DNA from: Flavobacterium inviolabile
GTDB lineage: Bacteria > Bacteroidota > Bacteroidia > Flavobacteriales > Flavobacteriaceae
Length of the DNA stretch: 64,000 nucleotides
Assembly: GCF_013389455.1 (NCBI RefSeq)
Contig: NZ_CP058278.1
Location: 1,302,001 to 1,366,000 of the forward strand
Reading direction: 5' to 3'
Part shown: positions 8,056 to 17,557 of the stretch, in pieces
Numbering within the stretch: position 1 is the stretch's first letter
How the letters are laid out: every line of letters starts with the position of its first letter
Notes under the pieces: generated by a model
Told to the model about the DNA's origin: nothing
Seen by the model: the letters and a program-made list of their open reading frames with translations, nothing else
Databases searched by the model: none
Position numbers and translations under genes: made by a program

Positions 8056-11000
8056 ATGAAAAAAATAGATACATTTTCGCATTATCGTGACGGAAAATCA
8101 CAAATGCAACGCTTTTTAACAGAACTTGATCCCAGTAATCTTGAATTGCACGATTTCGATTTGTTTGATTGGCTACTCTTTGCAAACAATTTTGCCAATC
8201 ATGTAAATTATTTTGATAAAAATGATGCAACAACACCTAACGGAAGCTGGGAAGGCTTTTTTTTAGGTGCCGATGATTATTCCATTCCGCGTAGGGAAAG
8301 TGTTGCTTACAAAAGCCTGAAAAAAGAGGTTACAGAACTTGTCGCTCAATTTGAGAAAGACGGAAGTCTTACGCCTCACCTGACTTTATTTATCTGCTTT
8401 ATTAAGTTGATGGATTTTTCGAAAAAGGCACTTAATAACCTTACCCAAAGACATCTGGATTTCTATTACAATGAAATTCTTCAGATCGAAAAACAAGATG
8501 CCAAATCGGATAAGGTTTATGTGATTTTCGAATTAGCCAAAAAAGCAATCCAGGAAAGAGTACCGGAAGGTACCTTACTTGACGCTAAAAAAGATGCAAC
8601 AGGTAAAAAACGTGTTTTTAAAACCGAAAAAGAACTTATTGCCAGCCAGGCAAAAGTGGTCGGACTGAAAAGCTTTTTAAACGATAAAACAAAAAAAGAA
8701 CTAAAAATAGCCCGTGCGGTTAATACCTTAGACGGAATAGCCGAAAAACTAACGGAAACCAGTAATTATTGGTGGCCTTTCGGATACAATTCGGACGAAT
8801 CCAAGCCGGAAAAATCGGACTTTAAAGAACTTGAAAACGCCAAACTGGGCTTTTCAATCGCTTCCTCATTGCTAAGCTTAAAAGAAGGCGAACGTACCGT
8901 AACCGTTACGATCAGCTTCCGAAATAACGGAACCTCAAGATTAGCGGCTTTAAAGCCTAATGAAATCGAAAACAATATCAAATTGTTTTACAGTGGTGAA
9001 AAAGAATGGGTGTCTGGTAGTGCAATAAAATGTCTTAACAACGATGCTAAAAGTCTACAGTTATCCTTTACGCTGACGAAGAATTTCCCGGCCGTAGTAA
9101 ACTACAATAAAGAAGTATTGGGCGGAACATTCCTGACCAATTTTGCCATTGCACGATTTATGATCGAAGGAAACAAGTACTATGAACTTTATGAGGCACT
9201 GGCGGAAAAAGAAATCCAGAATGTAGACATTGCCGTTGATGTAAAAGGAGTAAAATCCATTTTGATTGAAAACGATAGCAGTACGCTAAATCCGGAAAAA
9301 GATTATTTCCCATTTACAGGACAACCGGTAACAGGATCTAATTTTTATATTAAATATCCGGAGATGTTTGCTAAAAAATGGGATAAAGCATCCATTACAA
9401 TCAATTGGAAAAACACACCAACATCGATAAAAGATCTTTATGAAGGCTATACGATTAAGCCCAATGTTGTTGTTTCGAAAAATACTTTTAGCGCTGCTAA
9501 AATGAAGAGTTCTGTTGTTGTTCAGGACGATCATTTTAAAGCGAATGCTTCTCTTTTAGAAAAAGAAGGATGGGCTATAAAAGCGACAGACATCCAGTTG
9601 TACCAAAAAACGGAAACCGGTTATCAAACGTATTTTTCGATCAAAAACGCCAGTCCTGTTGCGGGAACTTCCGAGTCGATCCGATTAACCTTAAAACAAT
9701 CGGCATTACAGGATGTCTATCCAAAATTATACACACTGGCATTAACCAGCGGCGAAACAAACATCCTGATCCCGAATGAACCGTATATCCCAGTGACCGA
9801 AAATGTCGAATTGAACTATTCGGCTTCAGAAAGTGCTTATACGGGCCGAAATATTCTGGTAAAGAATGTAAAAGCATTAAATACAAAAAGCGCTTTTGCG
9901 AACCAAAATATTCTGGCAAAGAATGTAAAATCATTAAACATTGAAAGCATTTCTCCGAGCCGAAGTATTCTGGCAAACAGTGTAAAATCAGCAAAGAACA
10001 AAGAAGTAACATTGTTTTATGAAGATGCATTTGGTCAGGTTGAAAAAGAAATGTCCGCCAATAGTATTGTACCGATTCACGAAGCTGGAGGCGAATTGTT
10101 TATCTGCCTGGATGCCAATCCAAGTGAAACGGTATCCTTGCTAATCCAGGCTTTGGAAGGAAGTGAAAACACTTTGGCCGATACCTTTGAGAACAATGAA
10201 AATATTGAATGGGATATTCTTTCTAAGAATACATGGATAAGTCTTAGAAACAATATCCTGACAAACGAAACGAAACGATTCCTGGAATCCGGAATCCTGA
10301 AATTTAAGATTCCGAAGGATATTGATATAAACACAACCTTATTTGAGAAAAAAGGGATATGGATCAGAGCTAAAACAAAAACAAGCTATGACGCCGTATG
10401 TAAAATTCAGGGAATTTATACACAAGCTGTTCTGGCTACTTTTCAGAATCAGGACAATGATTTGACCCACCTGGATCACGGACTGGAAGCGGGAACCATC
10501 GCAAAACTAATTACAAGAGTACCGCAGATCAAATCGGTAAGTCAGCCCTATAATTCTTTCGACGGAAAATATAAGGAAACCGATGCGGCTTTCTACAGAC
10601 GTGTTAGCGAACGATTACGACACAAAAACAGAGCGATTACACAATGGGATTATGAGCAACTTGTTTTGCAGGAATTCCCAGACGTTTTTATGGTGAAATG
10701 TTTGAACCATACTTCCGAAAAATCATTTATGGCTCCTGGTCATGTGACACTGGTTGTGATTCCGAATACCAAAAATAAAAATGCATTCGACATTTACCAG
10801 CCACGAATAAGTCGTGCCAGTTTGAACAAGATTCAAAACTATGTTAATGGATTAAATTCAATGCATGTTAAAACCCATGTTATCAATCCAAACTATCAGG
10901 AAGCCACTGTAGAAATAGAAGCGAAATTCTTTAACGAATATGATGAGGCATTTTATAGCAAGCAACTGGACGAAGATATTAAAAAATTTATATCGCCCTG

Positions 11001-11223
11001 GGCTTTCGGAGATTCTGACGTAGTTTCTTTTAATATGAAACTCAATGTAAATCAGTTGATTAATTATTTGGAGCAACTTTATTATGTTGACTATATCGAC
11101 AGTTTACAGGTAATGATTAATGGTGAAATACAGACGAAATATTTAATCGAAGTAGATCCGAAATCCATATTAGTATCCGCAAAACAACATGCTGTGACTA
11201 TTGCAAAACAGGTATGTATTTAA
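8056..11223 (+). CDS. Baseplate J-like wedge protein (Afp11-like)
   Basis: A large 1055-residue baseplate component. The C-terminal 250 residues carry the baseplate-J type signature (TDAAFYRRVSERLRHKNRAI followed by TQWDYEQLVLQEFPDVF, about residues 842-885), which builds the wedge ring around the hub. The N-terminal 480 residues start MKKIDTFSHYRDGKSQMQRF and match nothing I can name beyond Bacteroidetes eCIS relatives. Residues about 597-653 hold three imperfect 19-residue repeats (NILVKNVKALN, NILAKNVKSLN, SILANSVKSAK). The next baseplate gene starts 30 nt downstream. Confidence 0.88.
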   Translation: MKKIDTFSHYRDGKSQMQRFLTELDPSNLELHDFDLFDWLLFANNFANHVNYFDKNDATTPNGSWEGFFLGADDYSIPRRESVAYKSLKKEVTELVAQFEKDGSLTPHLTLFICFIKLMDFSKKALNNLTQRHLDFYYNEILQIEKQDAKSDKVYVIFELAKKAIQERVPEGTLLDAKKDATGKKRVFKTEKELIASQAKVVGLKSFLNDKTKKELKIARAVNTLDGIAEKLTETSNYWWPFGYNSDESKPEKSDFKELENAKLGFSIASSLLSLKEGERTVTVTISFRNNGTSRLAALKPNEIENNIKLFYSGEKEWVSGSAIKCLNNDAKSLQLSFTLTKNFPAVVNYNKEVLGGTFLTNFAIARFMIEGNKYYELYEALAEKEIQNVDIAVDVKGVKSILIENDSSTLNPEKDYFPFTGQPVTGSNFYIKYPEMFAKKWDKASITINWKNTPTSIKDLYEGYTIKPNVVVSKNTFSAAKMKSSVVVQDDHFKANASLLEKEGWAIKATDIQLYQKTETGYQTYFSIKNASPVAGTSESIRLTLKQSALQDVYPKLYTLALTSGETNILIPNEPYIPVTENVELNYSASESAYTGRNILVKNVKALNTKSAFANQNILAKNVKSLNIESISPSRSILANSVKSAKNKEVTLFYEDAFGQVEKEMSANSIVPIHEAGGELFICLDANPSETVSLLIQALEGSENTLADTFENNENIEWDILSKNTWISLRNNILTNETKRFLESGILKFKIPKDIDINTTLFEKKGIWIRAKTKTSYDAVCKIQGIYTQAVLATFQNQDNDLTHLDHGLEAGTIAKLITRVPQIKSVSQPYNSFDGKYKETDAAFYRRVSERLRHKNRAITQWDYEQLVLQEFPDVFMVKCLNHTSEKSFMAPGHVTLVVIPNTKNKNAFDIYQPRISRASLNKIQNYVNGLNSMHVKTHVINPNYQEATVEIEAKFFNEYDEAFYSKQLDEDIKKFISPWAFGDSDVVSFNMKLNVNQLINYLEQLYYVDYIDSLQVMINGEIQTKYLIEVDPKSILVSAKQHAVTIAKQVCI
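9844..10014 (+). repeat. Three tandem 57-bp repeats inside the baseplate J-like gene
   Basis: The sequence attctggyaaa-agtgtaaaa recurs with a period of exactly 57 bp at 9847, 9904 and 9961, encoding three 19-residue units centred on NILxKNVKxLN. The period is a multiple of three, so copy number can change without a frameshift. Confidence 0.8.
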
Positions 11224-11253
11224 ACAAAACAAATAGATAAAAAACAGATAATT

Positions 11254-14040
11254 ATGTCAGAAAATAGTCATATTAGTATACCTAAAAAAGTTGAAACGGA
11301 AGACCAGTTAGATTTTCAGTTTCTACGAAAGACAGGTATTAAATACATAGAAGAACTGGGTAGTAAACTCTGGACAGATTATAATTCTCATGATCCTGGG
11401 ATCACTACTTTGGAAGTGTTAAGTTATGCCATTACCGATCTGGGCATGCGAATGAACCTTAATACGGAAGATATTTTATCTTCTGAAGATCCGGATAAAA
11501 ATATTGAAAACCAATTTATTAAAGCTACCGAAATTCTGCCGTCAAGACCATTGAATGAGCTGGATTACCGAAAATTATTTATCGATGTTGGTTTAAAATC
11601 GGGCAGTAGCAGAGCTGTAAAAAACTGCTGGTGGCGTCCTAGAGTAGAATTGGTTTATGCCGATTGTAAGTCAACAAAACTGGCGTTAAACCCGAACGAT
11701 TTAGGCGTAACTGAAACAAAAAGCTTCGACGTAAAAGGACTTTATGATCTTTATGTAGAATATGGTGATGACCTTGAAGGAGAAGACGCAACCGATGTTT
11801 GCGACAGATCGAACACCAGAATAAAAATTCTGGAACGTTATCATGCAAACAGAAGCCTTTGTGAGGATTTAGTAGACATCAGGGAAGTTGAAACGCAAAG
11901 TATTGCGGTTTGTGCCCGGATTGGTGTTACAAACAAAGCCGACGAAGAACTCGTACACGCAAAAGTGTTGCGAAGCATTAACAATTACCTGTCGCCGGAA
12001 GTGCACTTCTATTCCTTAAAGCAAATGCTGGACAAAGGATATACGACCGATCAGATTTTTGACGGACCGCTTTTGGATAATGGTTTTATCGATACGGAAG
12101 AACTTAAAAACAGTCAGCTAAGAAAAGAAGTACGGCTGTCCGATATTATCAGTGAGATTATGAAGGTTGAAGGCGTTCAGGAAATTAAAGAAATTTCTAT
12201 CGCCGGATGTGACGGTACTTTACAACAAAGTGATGAATGGGTGATCTGTATCGGAGAAGGAAAAAAACCGGTATTGTGTGATCTAAGTTCTTTTAGCTAT
12301 TCCAAAGGATCGCTACCGTTAAATATCAATCGTAAAAAAGTAGCCGAATACCAGAAAACATTCCGTGAGGAGCAGGAAGCACTTAGAGTAGATGCGCGGT
12401 TAAACAAAACATTGGAAATCCCTACAGGAACGGCCTATGACTTGGGAAATTATGCCTCTATTTTAAATGAATTCCCGGATACCTATGGTGTGGGAACATC
12501 CGGAATTATTGGAAATCCGGGTGTGGAAAGAGAAGCGCTTGCCAAGCAGTTACAAGGGTATTTGCTGTTTTTCGATAAAGTACTGGCCAGTTATTTCAAA
12601 CATCTTGAAAAAGTAAAAGAAATATTGAGTGTTAACGGTACGCTGAAAAGAACCTATTTTACACAGGCGCTTAAAGGAATCAATGGTTTTGAAAATCTGG
12701 TAAAGAATTATGTAACTAACGACGACGATAAGCTTACCGATGCTTTATATGAAGAACTGGACAATAGTGTAGAACGAAGAAACAAGATTCTGGATCACCT
12801 GACTGCCCGGTTTGCAGAAACATTCAGCGATTATACCTTCCTGATGAAAACACTTTACGGAGTGTCTACCGATGAAATTGTATTGCGAAACAAAGAAGTT
12901 TTCCTGAGCGAGTACAGCACATTGAGTACCGATAGAGGATTGGGGCATAATTATACCCTGACTGCCGATACCGATTTGTGGAATACCAGTAACGTTTCCG
13001 GAGTACAAAAAAGAATTGCGCGATTGTTGGGAATGAAAGATTACAAGCACCGAAATGTGTCCAATTCGCCTGTTCAGATTATCGAAATCACAGAAAGCGG
13101 AGCCCCGGCCTTTAAATGGCGTATTAAGGATGCCGACAATGCCATTATTCTGAGTGGTGTTAAAAGCTTCAAGATTGAGTATGGCGCTACACAAACGTTA
13201 AACGAAGCCGTTTATCAGGTCATTCAGATTGATCAGGAAGATCTTGAAAACAAGCTGGAAACCACTTTTAATGGAAACGAACGTATTGGAAACATCATCA
13301 TCCGTAAATCGGAGATGGAAAATTTCTATCTGGAAATTGTAGACGATTCCGAAGCGGCTGTAGTTATCGCATCCCATAAGAAAACAAATCCGTATACGTC
13401 ACAGGATGCCTTAAAAGAGGGAATCCTTAATCTGGTAGATTATTTCAAATATCGCTTCACCGAAGAAGGGCTTTTCCTGGTAGAACACATGTTGTTAAAA
13501 CCATCGGTTAAAAATTATGATTTGATGGGCGGTATCGGTTGTATGGCTATTGAAGACACTTTTATCGTGATGTATGATGGCGATGGCGGCTCTGGAGCTG
13601 CCGATCCGGATGCCTTTATGACTACCTGCGAAGATGGTTGTGAGAACGATATTTTTGATCCGTATTCCTACCGTGTCAGCGTAGTGCTTTCCGGATATGC
13701 ATATCGTTTTTCAGATTATGATTTCAGACGTTATGCCGAAACGGTTATCCGACAAGAACTTCCGGCACACGTTTTAGCAAAAATTTGTTGGGTTGGTGAC
13801 AGACAGGGTGAGGTCGAAACCGCGATGGGTGATCTGTCGGATTTCGAAAGAACCTATAAAAAATTCCTTCTCGATAAAGCACGAAATAATATTAGCAGTT
13901 TGGGAAGCAGTACCAAAGCGTTACTGGATGCACTAACCAACTTAAATAATATCTATAAGCCGGGAAGGCTGTTAGACTGTGCCGTGGACGATAACGACAG
14001 TCTGGATGGAAAAATCATACTAGGACAATCAAACATATAA
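11254..14040 (+). CDS. Afp12-like baseplate wedge protein
   Basis: A 928-residue protein in the position of afp12, directly after the J-like gene. It starts MSENSHISIPKKVETEDQLD and contains LWTDYNSHDPGITTLEVLSY near residues 40-60; the DPGI..LE..aY motif is typical of baseplate-J/gp6-like wedge proteins. The C-terminal part includes YRVSVVLSGYAYRFSDYDFR and a run before DRQGEVE that recur in Bacteroidetes eCIS Afp12 relatives. With Afp11 it would form the heterodimeric wedge to which fibres attach. It is separated by 12 nt from the next gene, in the same operon. Confidence 0.8.
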   Translation: MSENSHISIPKKVETEDQLDFQFLRKTGIKYIEELGSKLWTDYNSHDPGITTLEVLSYAITDLGMRMNLNTEDILSSEDPDKNIENQFIKATEILPSRPLNELDYRKLFIDVGLKSGSSRAVKNCWWRPRVELVYADCKSTKLALNPNDLGVTETKSFDVKGLYDLYVEYGDDLEGEDATDVCDRSNTRIKILERYHANRSLCEDLVDIREVETQSIAVCARIGVTNKADEELVHAKVLRSINNYLSPEVHFYSLKQMLDKGYTTDQIFDGPLLDNGFIDTEELKNSQLRKEVRLSDIISEIMKVEGVQEIKEISIAGCDGTLQQSDEWVICIGEGKKPVLCDLSSFSYSKGSLPLNINRKKVAEYQKTFREEQEALRVDARLNKTLEIPTGTAYDLGNYASILNEFPDTYGVGTSGIIGNPGVEREALAKQLQGYLLFFDKVLASYFKHLEKVKEILSVNGTLKRTYFTQALKGINGFENLVKNYVTNDDDKLTDALYEELDNSVERRNKILDHLTARFAETFSDYTFLMKTLYGVSTDEIVLRNKEVFLSEYSTLSTDRGLGHNYTLTADTDLWNTSNVSGVQKRIARLLGMKDYKHRNVSNSPVQIIEITESGAPAFKWRIKDADNAIILSGVKSFKIEYGATQTLNEAVYQVIQIDQEDLENKLETTFNGNERIGNIIIRKSEMENFYLEIVDDSEAAVVIASHKKTNPYTSQDALKEGILNLVDYFKYRFTEEGLFLVEHMLLKPSVKNYDLMGGIGCMAIEDTFIVMYDGDGGSGAADPDAFMTTCEDGCENDIFDPYSYRVSVVLSGYAYRFSDYDFRRYAETVIRQELPAHVLAKICWVGDRQGEVETAMGDLSDFERTYKKFLLDKARNNISSLGSSTKALLDALTNLNNIYKPGRLLDCAVDDNDSLDGKIILGQSNI

Positions 14041-14052
14041 AACAGAAAAAGA

Positions 14053-17000
14053 ATGAACACTAAATTAGATAATATCACGACCCAGTATAGAAAGTTCAAC
14101 GTAAATCAGGCGTTAACCGAAGGGCAATTGAATGAATTTATTGATTATTTTGAAGATCAGGATCGTTTATCAAGAACCAGGCTAAATGGTGTTGGAGTCG
14201 GTTGCGGTTTTGAAACCGGCTTTATGGCGAATACTGCGGCACGAATCGCAGTCGTAAACCCAGACCAGCAGCAGTATCAGCAGCAATTTCAATTTATTAC
14301 AATTTCGCAAGGTGTGGGTGTTACCACAGATGGAGACCTGATTACGTTGCGTAAAAATATTCCCGGATCTAAATCTAAAGAGGTTAAAATAGACGATGCC
14401 GAAACAAAATATGCATACTATAGAGCCTATTTGGATCCCTACAAATATCCGCATTTCTATAGCGGAAATACACAAATGCCGCTATTGGAATTGTTTACCC
14501 AGGCCGACTATGAGGATCTGATAGCAAAAGGAGCCATAGCCGATTCCTTTCGTCCTGTATCAGCGCTGCAACAGGAAGTGCGCAATAAAATCGTAATTCT
14601 ATATCTGGAAAGCTATTCTAATGAAGAATCACCTTGTCAGGATGTCGATTGCGACAATAATGGAGCAGAACAGGTGTCTGATCTTAAAGTGCTTTTGGCG
14701 AACAGAAGCGACATGGATTTCTATGCACTTAACAGTAATGGATATGACAGTATTTATCAACAGTACAATAACTACGAATTACTTTATGAACAGTTAAGAA
14801 ACGTTGAAGTTCCAAGGGTAATTCTGGATAGAAATGTGACAACGGAATTGGCGTTACGTACAAAATTCCAGAATGCCATTCAGAGTGGTACACTGATTAC
14901 CGATTTGGATTTTAGTTTTAATCTCATTGCGGATATGTTTGATATTACCATGGACTTTGGTGGATTAAACCTGAGAGATAAACTGGATCAGGCATTAAAT
15001 ACGGCTTCATACGATTATCAGTATCGCTATGACCTGTTAAAAGATTTAGTGGATACATACAACGAGATCAAAGGATTGGTATTGCACCTTAAATCCGAAT
15101 GTTGTCCGGATATTAACGCGTTTCAAAAGCACCTTTTGTTAGGACCTCTTGGCGCTCCGCTAAATCAGGGAGATCATACGTCATACCGTCATGATTTTTA
15201 TAGTGCGCCAATCAATACCCATGAAGATGAAAACAAAGAAAAATTGATTTCATTGGCGAACCGTTTTACGCTAAAACTTAAAAAATTCCAATCGTTTAAA
15301 GGGCCGATCGTTATCACACCGTCTAACATAGGTGTTGCGCTAAGTGAAAAAGCCATTCCGTTTTATTATAATGTAGATCTGGATCTGTTAGAAAAATGGA
15401 ATTTCGAAAAAACGAAAAATTATAAGGAAACCTATAACTTAAGTTACCATAAAGCCAATCTGGCAACCGACGATTTTATTCGGAATCCGTTGCTGTACAA
15501 TATGGACCACAACGATTTTTATAAAATTGAAGGCTTTGTCGGGATGCCGTATACCATTGCAATGCAAAATATTAATGCCCTTAGGGATAGATATGGATTG
15601 GCATTTAAAGTTTCCGGATTATCCCTGGAGAAAAGTACCTCCCGAGCGCTTAGCGGAACCATTACAACGGCTACTGCTGCTACAGCTACTGTTGCTACTG
15701 CCGCTGCTGCCGCTGCGGGTATTGCTGCCGTAGTTACACCGGGCGACGTAACGGCTGTACCAGAAACACCTGTTTTGCCAGTGGGACCAGAGTTGACAAC
15801 CATATCAATCAAAGATCTGAGAGCACAATTAGTGGCTATTTCCAGTGATATTAGTAATCAGGTTAATGCACAGCAAACCTTGCGAACAATATCCGGCTTG
15901 GATAATCAATTGAAATTATTAAATACGATCGATTTTAAAGCGATTGCTGATTCGGGGATTTCCATTGTAACACAAACGGCCAAAGAAGAAAAGGTAGACA
16001 CCGAATTTTTAGGCGATTTCCTTGACCTGAAATCAGGATTGGAGCATGATGGCGGTGTACCGGTTGGCGGGACTTTGTATCTGATTTACAGATCGGAAGA
16101 ACACAATACCGTTTTAGCCGATTTTGCATTGCCTTACCTGTGTTGTTCCAAAAAAGATCCGGTATTTATGGCATTGCCTACGGCTAAATTATGTCAGAAT
16201 GATGCGAAGATTCCGTTTACGATTATTCCTTTGGATGGCGACATCAAAGCGAATATTGCAGGTCGGGAAGTGAAAGTCGTTAGTAAAACTGCAGGTCAGA
16301 ATTTCTTCGATCCGGGCCTTGTGGCAGCGGCCGATTTAGGTAAAACAATCACCTTTACCGTTAACGACGATCCTGTGGATGCAAAAATGATCGTGCATGC
16401 ACTGCCAAATGTAACGGTAACCGCTTCTGAACCGATTCACGGTGAAGTTCCGGATCTTCCGGATGCAGAGGTAACATTTACAGTTACCGGAGCGCTTGCA
16501 AATCTGACCTATATGATGGATTTTGGCGATGGTAAAAAAGCTTCGGGTACAGTGCCATTAGATGGTAAAATCAAGAATACGTACAAGCTTGTTGCAGGTC
16601 AGGAAGATACTTTCAGACCAACGATTACAATTTCGAACACGAACAGTTGTTCTAAAAAATATGATCTTAAACCGATTGTAATAACAGGACAAACAACCGT
16701 GAAATGTTTATCCGGTCTGGAAGTCACGATTCAGTATCACGATACCAAAGGACCTTGTCCGGGTGGACACGCTTGTAACTCGGCCCGATTCAAGTTATTG
16801 GCAAATTCGATACCACTTGGCAATGCCACTAATGGTAGTAACATTGTGAACTTAAATAATGGTAGTGCAGCACTTCAGCCGGGACAGGCTTATGGCGATG
16901 GAGAAACTTCCGGAAGATCGCGTAAGTGGACCTATAGCATTTCGGCAACAGAGGCACAGGCCATTGTTGCGGCAAACCAGCCTAACGACGGATTCATTTC

Positions 17001-17145
17001 GTTCTCATTGGTTTGTGCAGACAGTTCTTGTCACAGCGGTGTAGCATGGACTACATTAAAATTAGATGGTGCGGTAATTTATAATGGTTGTCCGAAAAAT
17101 AACTTCTTGACTATTAACCCTTGTACAGGAGAAATAAAGAAATAA
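14053..17145 (+). CDS. Large eCIS structural protein with PKD/Ig-like part, paralogue 1
   Basis: A 1030-residue protein of unknown exact role. Its N-terminal half is paralogous to that of 17558-20803: both have N-I-[TA]-TQYRKF, FFEDQDRLSR or YFEDQDRLSR, G-V-G-[VI]-x-CG and QGV[GA][VI]TTDGDL. Around residues 536-560 is an Ala/Thr/Val low-complexity hinge. Residues about 810-880 look like a PKD/Ig-like fold (MMDFGDGKKASGTVPLDGK). The C-terminal 140 residues are Cys-rich (CPGGHACNSARF, CADSSCHSG). There is no signal peptide. Its place at the end of the baseplate operon suggests a peripheral baseplate, fibre-anchor or cap component; that is inference. Confidence 0.7.
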   Translation: MNTKLDNITTQYRKFNVNQALTEGQLNEFIDYFEDQDRLSRTRLNGVGVGCGFETGFMANTAARIAVVNPDQQQYQQQFQFITISQGVGVTTDGDLITLRKNIPGSKSKEVKIDDAETKYAYYRAYLDPYKYPHFYSGNTQMPLLELFTQADYEDLIAKGAIADSFRPVSALQQEVRNKIVILYLESYSNEESPCQDVDCDNNGAEQVSDLKVLLANRSDMDFYALNSNGYDSIYQQYNNYELLYEQLRNVEVPRVILDRNVTTELALRTKFQNAIQSGTLITDLDFSFNLIADMFDITMDFGGLNLRDKLDQALNTASYDYQYRYDLLKDLVDTYNEIKGLVLHLKSECCPDINAFQKHLLLGPLGAPLNQGDHTSYRHDFYSAPINTHEDENKEKLISLANRFTLKLKKFQSFKGPIVITPSNIGVALSEKAIPFYYNVDLDLLEKWNFEKTKNYKETYNLSYHKANLATDDFIRNPLLYNMDHNDFYKIEGFVGMPYTIAMQNINALRDRYGLAFKVSGLSLEKSTSRALSGTITTATAATATVATAAAAAAGIAAVVTPGDVTAVPETPVLPVGPELTTISIKDLRAQLVAISSDISNQVNAQQTLRTISGLDNQLKLLNTIDFKAIADSGISIVTQTAKEEKVDTEFLGDFLDLKSGLEHDGGVPVGGTLYLIYRSEEHNTVLADFALPYLCCSKKDPVFMALPTAKLCQNDAKIPFTIIPLDGDIKANIAGREVKVVSKTAGQNFFDPGLVAAADLGKTITFTVNDDPVDAKMIVHALPNVTVTASEPIHGEVPDLPDAEVTFTVTGALANLTYMMDFGDGKKASGTVPLDGKIKNTYKLVAGQEDTFRPTITISNTNSCSKKYDLKPIVITGQTTVKCLSGLEVTIQYHDTKGPCPGGHACNSARFKLLANSIPLGNATNGSNIVNLNNGSAALQPGQAYGDGETSGRSRKWTYSISATEAQAIVAANQPNDGFISFSLVCADSSCHSGVAWTTLKLDGAVIYNGCPKNNFLTINPCTGEIKK

Positions 17146-17146
17146 T

Positions 17147-17413
17147 ATGAAACTGATCGAACGATATGAAAAAGACGGAACTGTCATTGAAGTTGATAGT
17201 TTGCTTACTACAAGCGATGCCGTTATCGATATAAAACAAATCATGGTAATGAATAATGAAGAGGTTCTTTTTTGTTTTGATACCGTAGAAGATAGGATTA
17301 TTATGACTGAATCTGCCGATGCTTTTATAGCAAAATACAAGGACTATTTGGGAACGTTGGAGAAAAAAACAGCTCATGTAGATACGGGGTGTGGATGCAA
17401 AAGTTGTAAGTAA
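17147..17413 (+). CDS. Small Cys-rich-tailed protein of unknown function
   Basis: An 88-residue protein whose ATG is one base after the previous stop, so it is probably translationally coupled to the 1030-residue gene. Most of it is acidic and mixed alpha/beta; it ends in GCGCKSCK, a cluster of three Cys that could bind metal or form disulfides. I recognise no family. It sits between the two large paralogues and is probably a partner of one of them. Confidence 0.6.
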   Translation: MKLIERYEKDGTVIEVDSLLTTSDAVIDIKQIMVMNNEEVLFCFDTVEDRIIMTESADAFIAKYKDYLGTLEKKTAHVDTGCGCKSCK

Positions 17414-17467
17414 TGACATCTTTAAAGGATTTATAAAACGCGTCATGCTTGAACACAATCAGGACAG

Positions 17468-17515
17468 ATACTGCGGGACTTGATACGGTAACGGAATGCA
17501 AAATAACCGCAGTAT
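17468..17515. other. Inverted repeat in gap between the two large paralogues
   Basis: The 144-nt gap (17414-17557) contains a perfect 9-bp inverted repeat, atactgcgg at 17468-17476 and ccgcagtat at 17507-17515. No T-run follows, so this is more likely an mRNA structure or binding site than a terminator. Confidence 0.35.
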
Positions 17516-17557
17516 GGCTTCCTGTGAAAAGCTGCTAAACCATTTAAATTATTAAAA

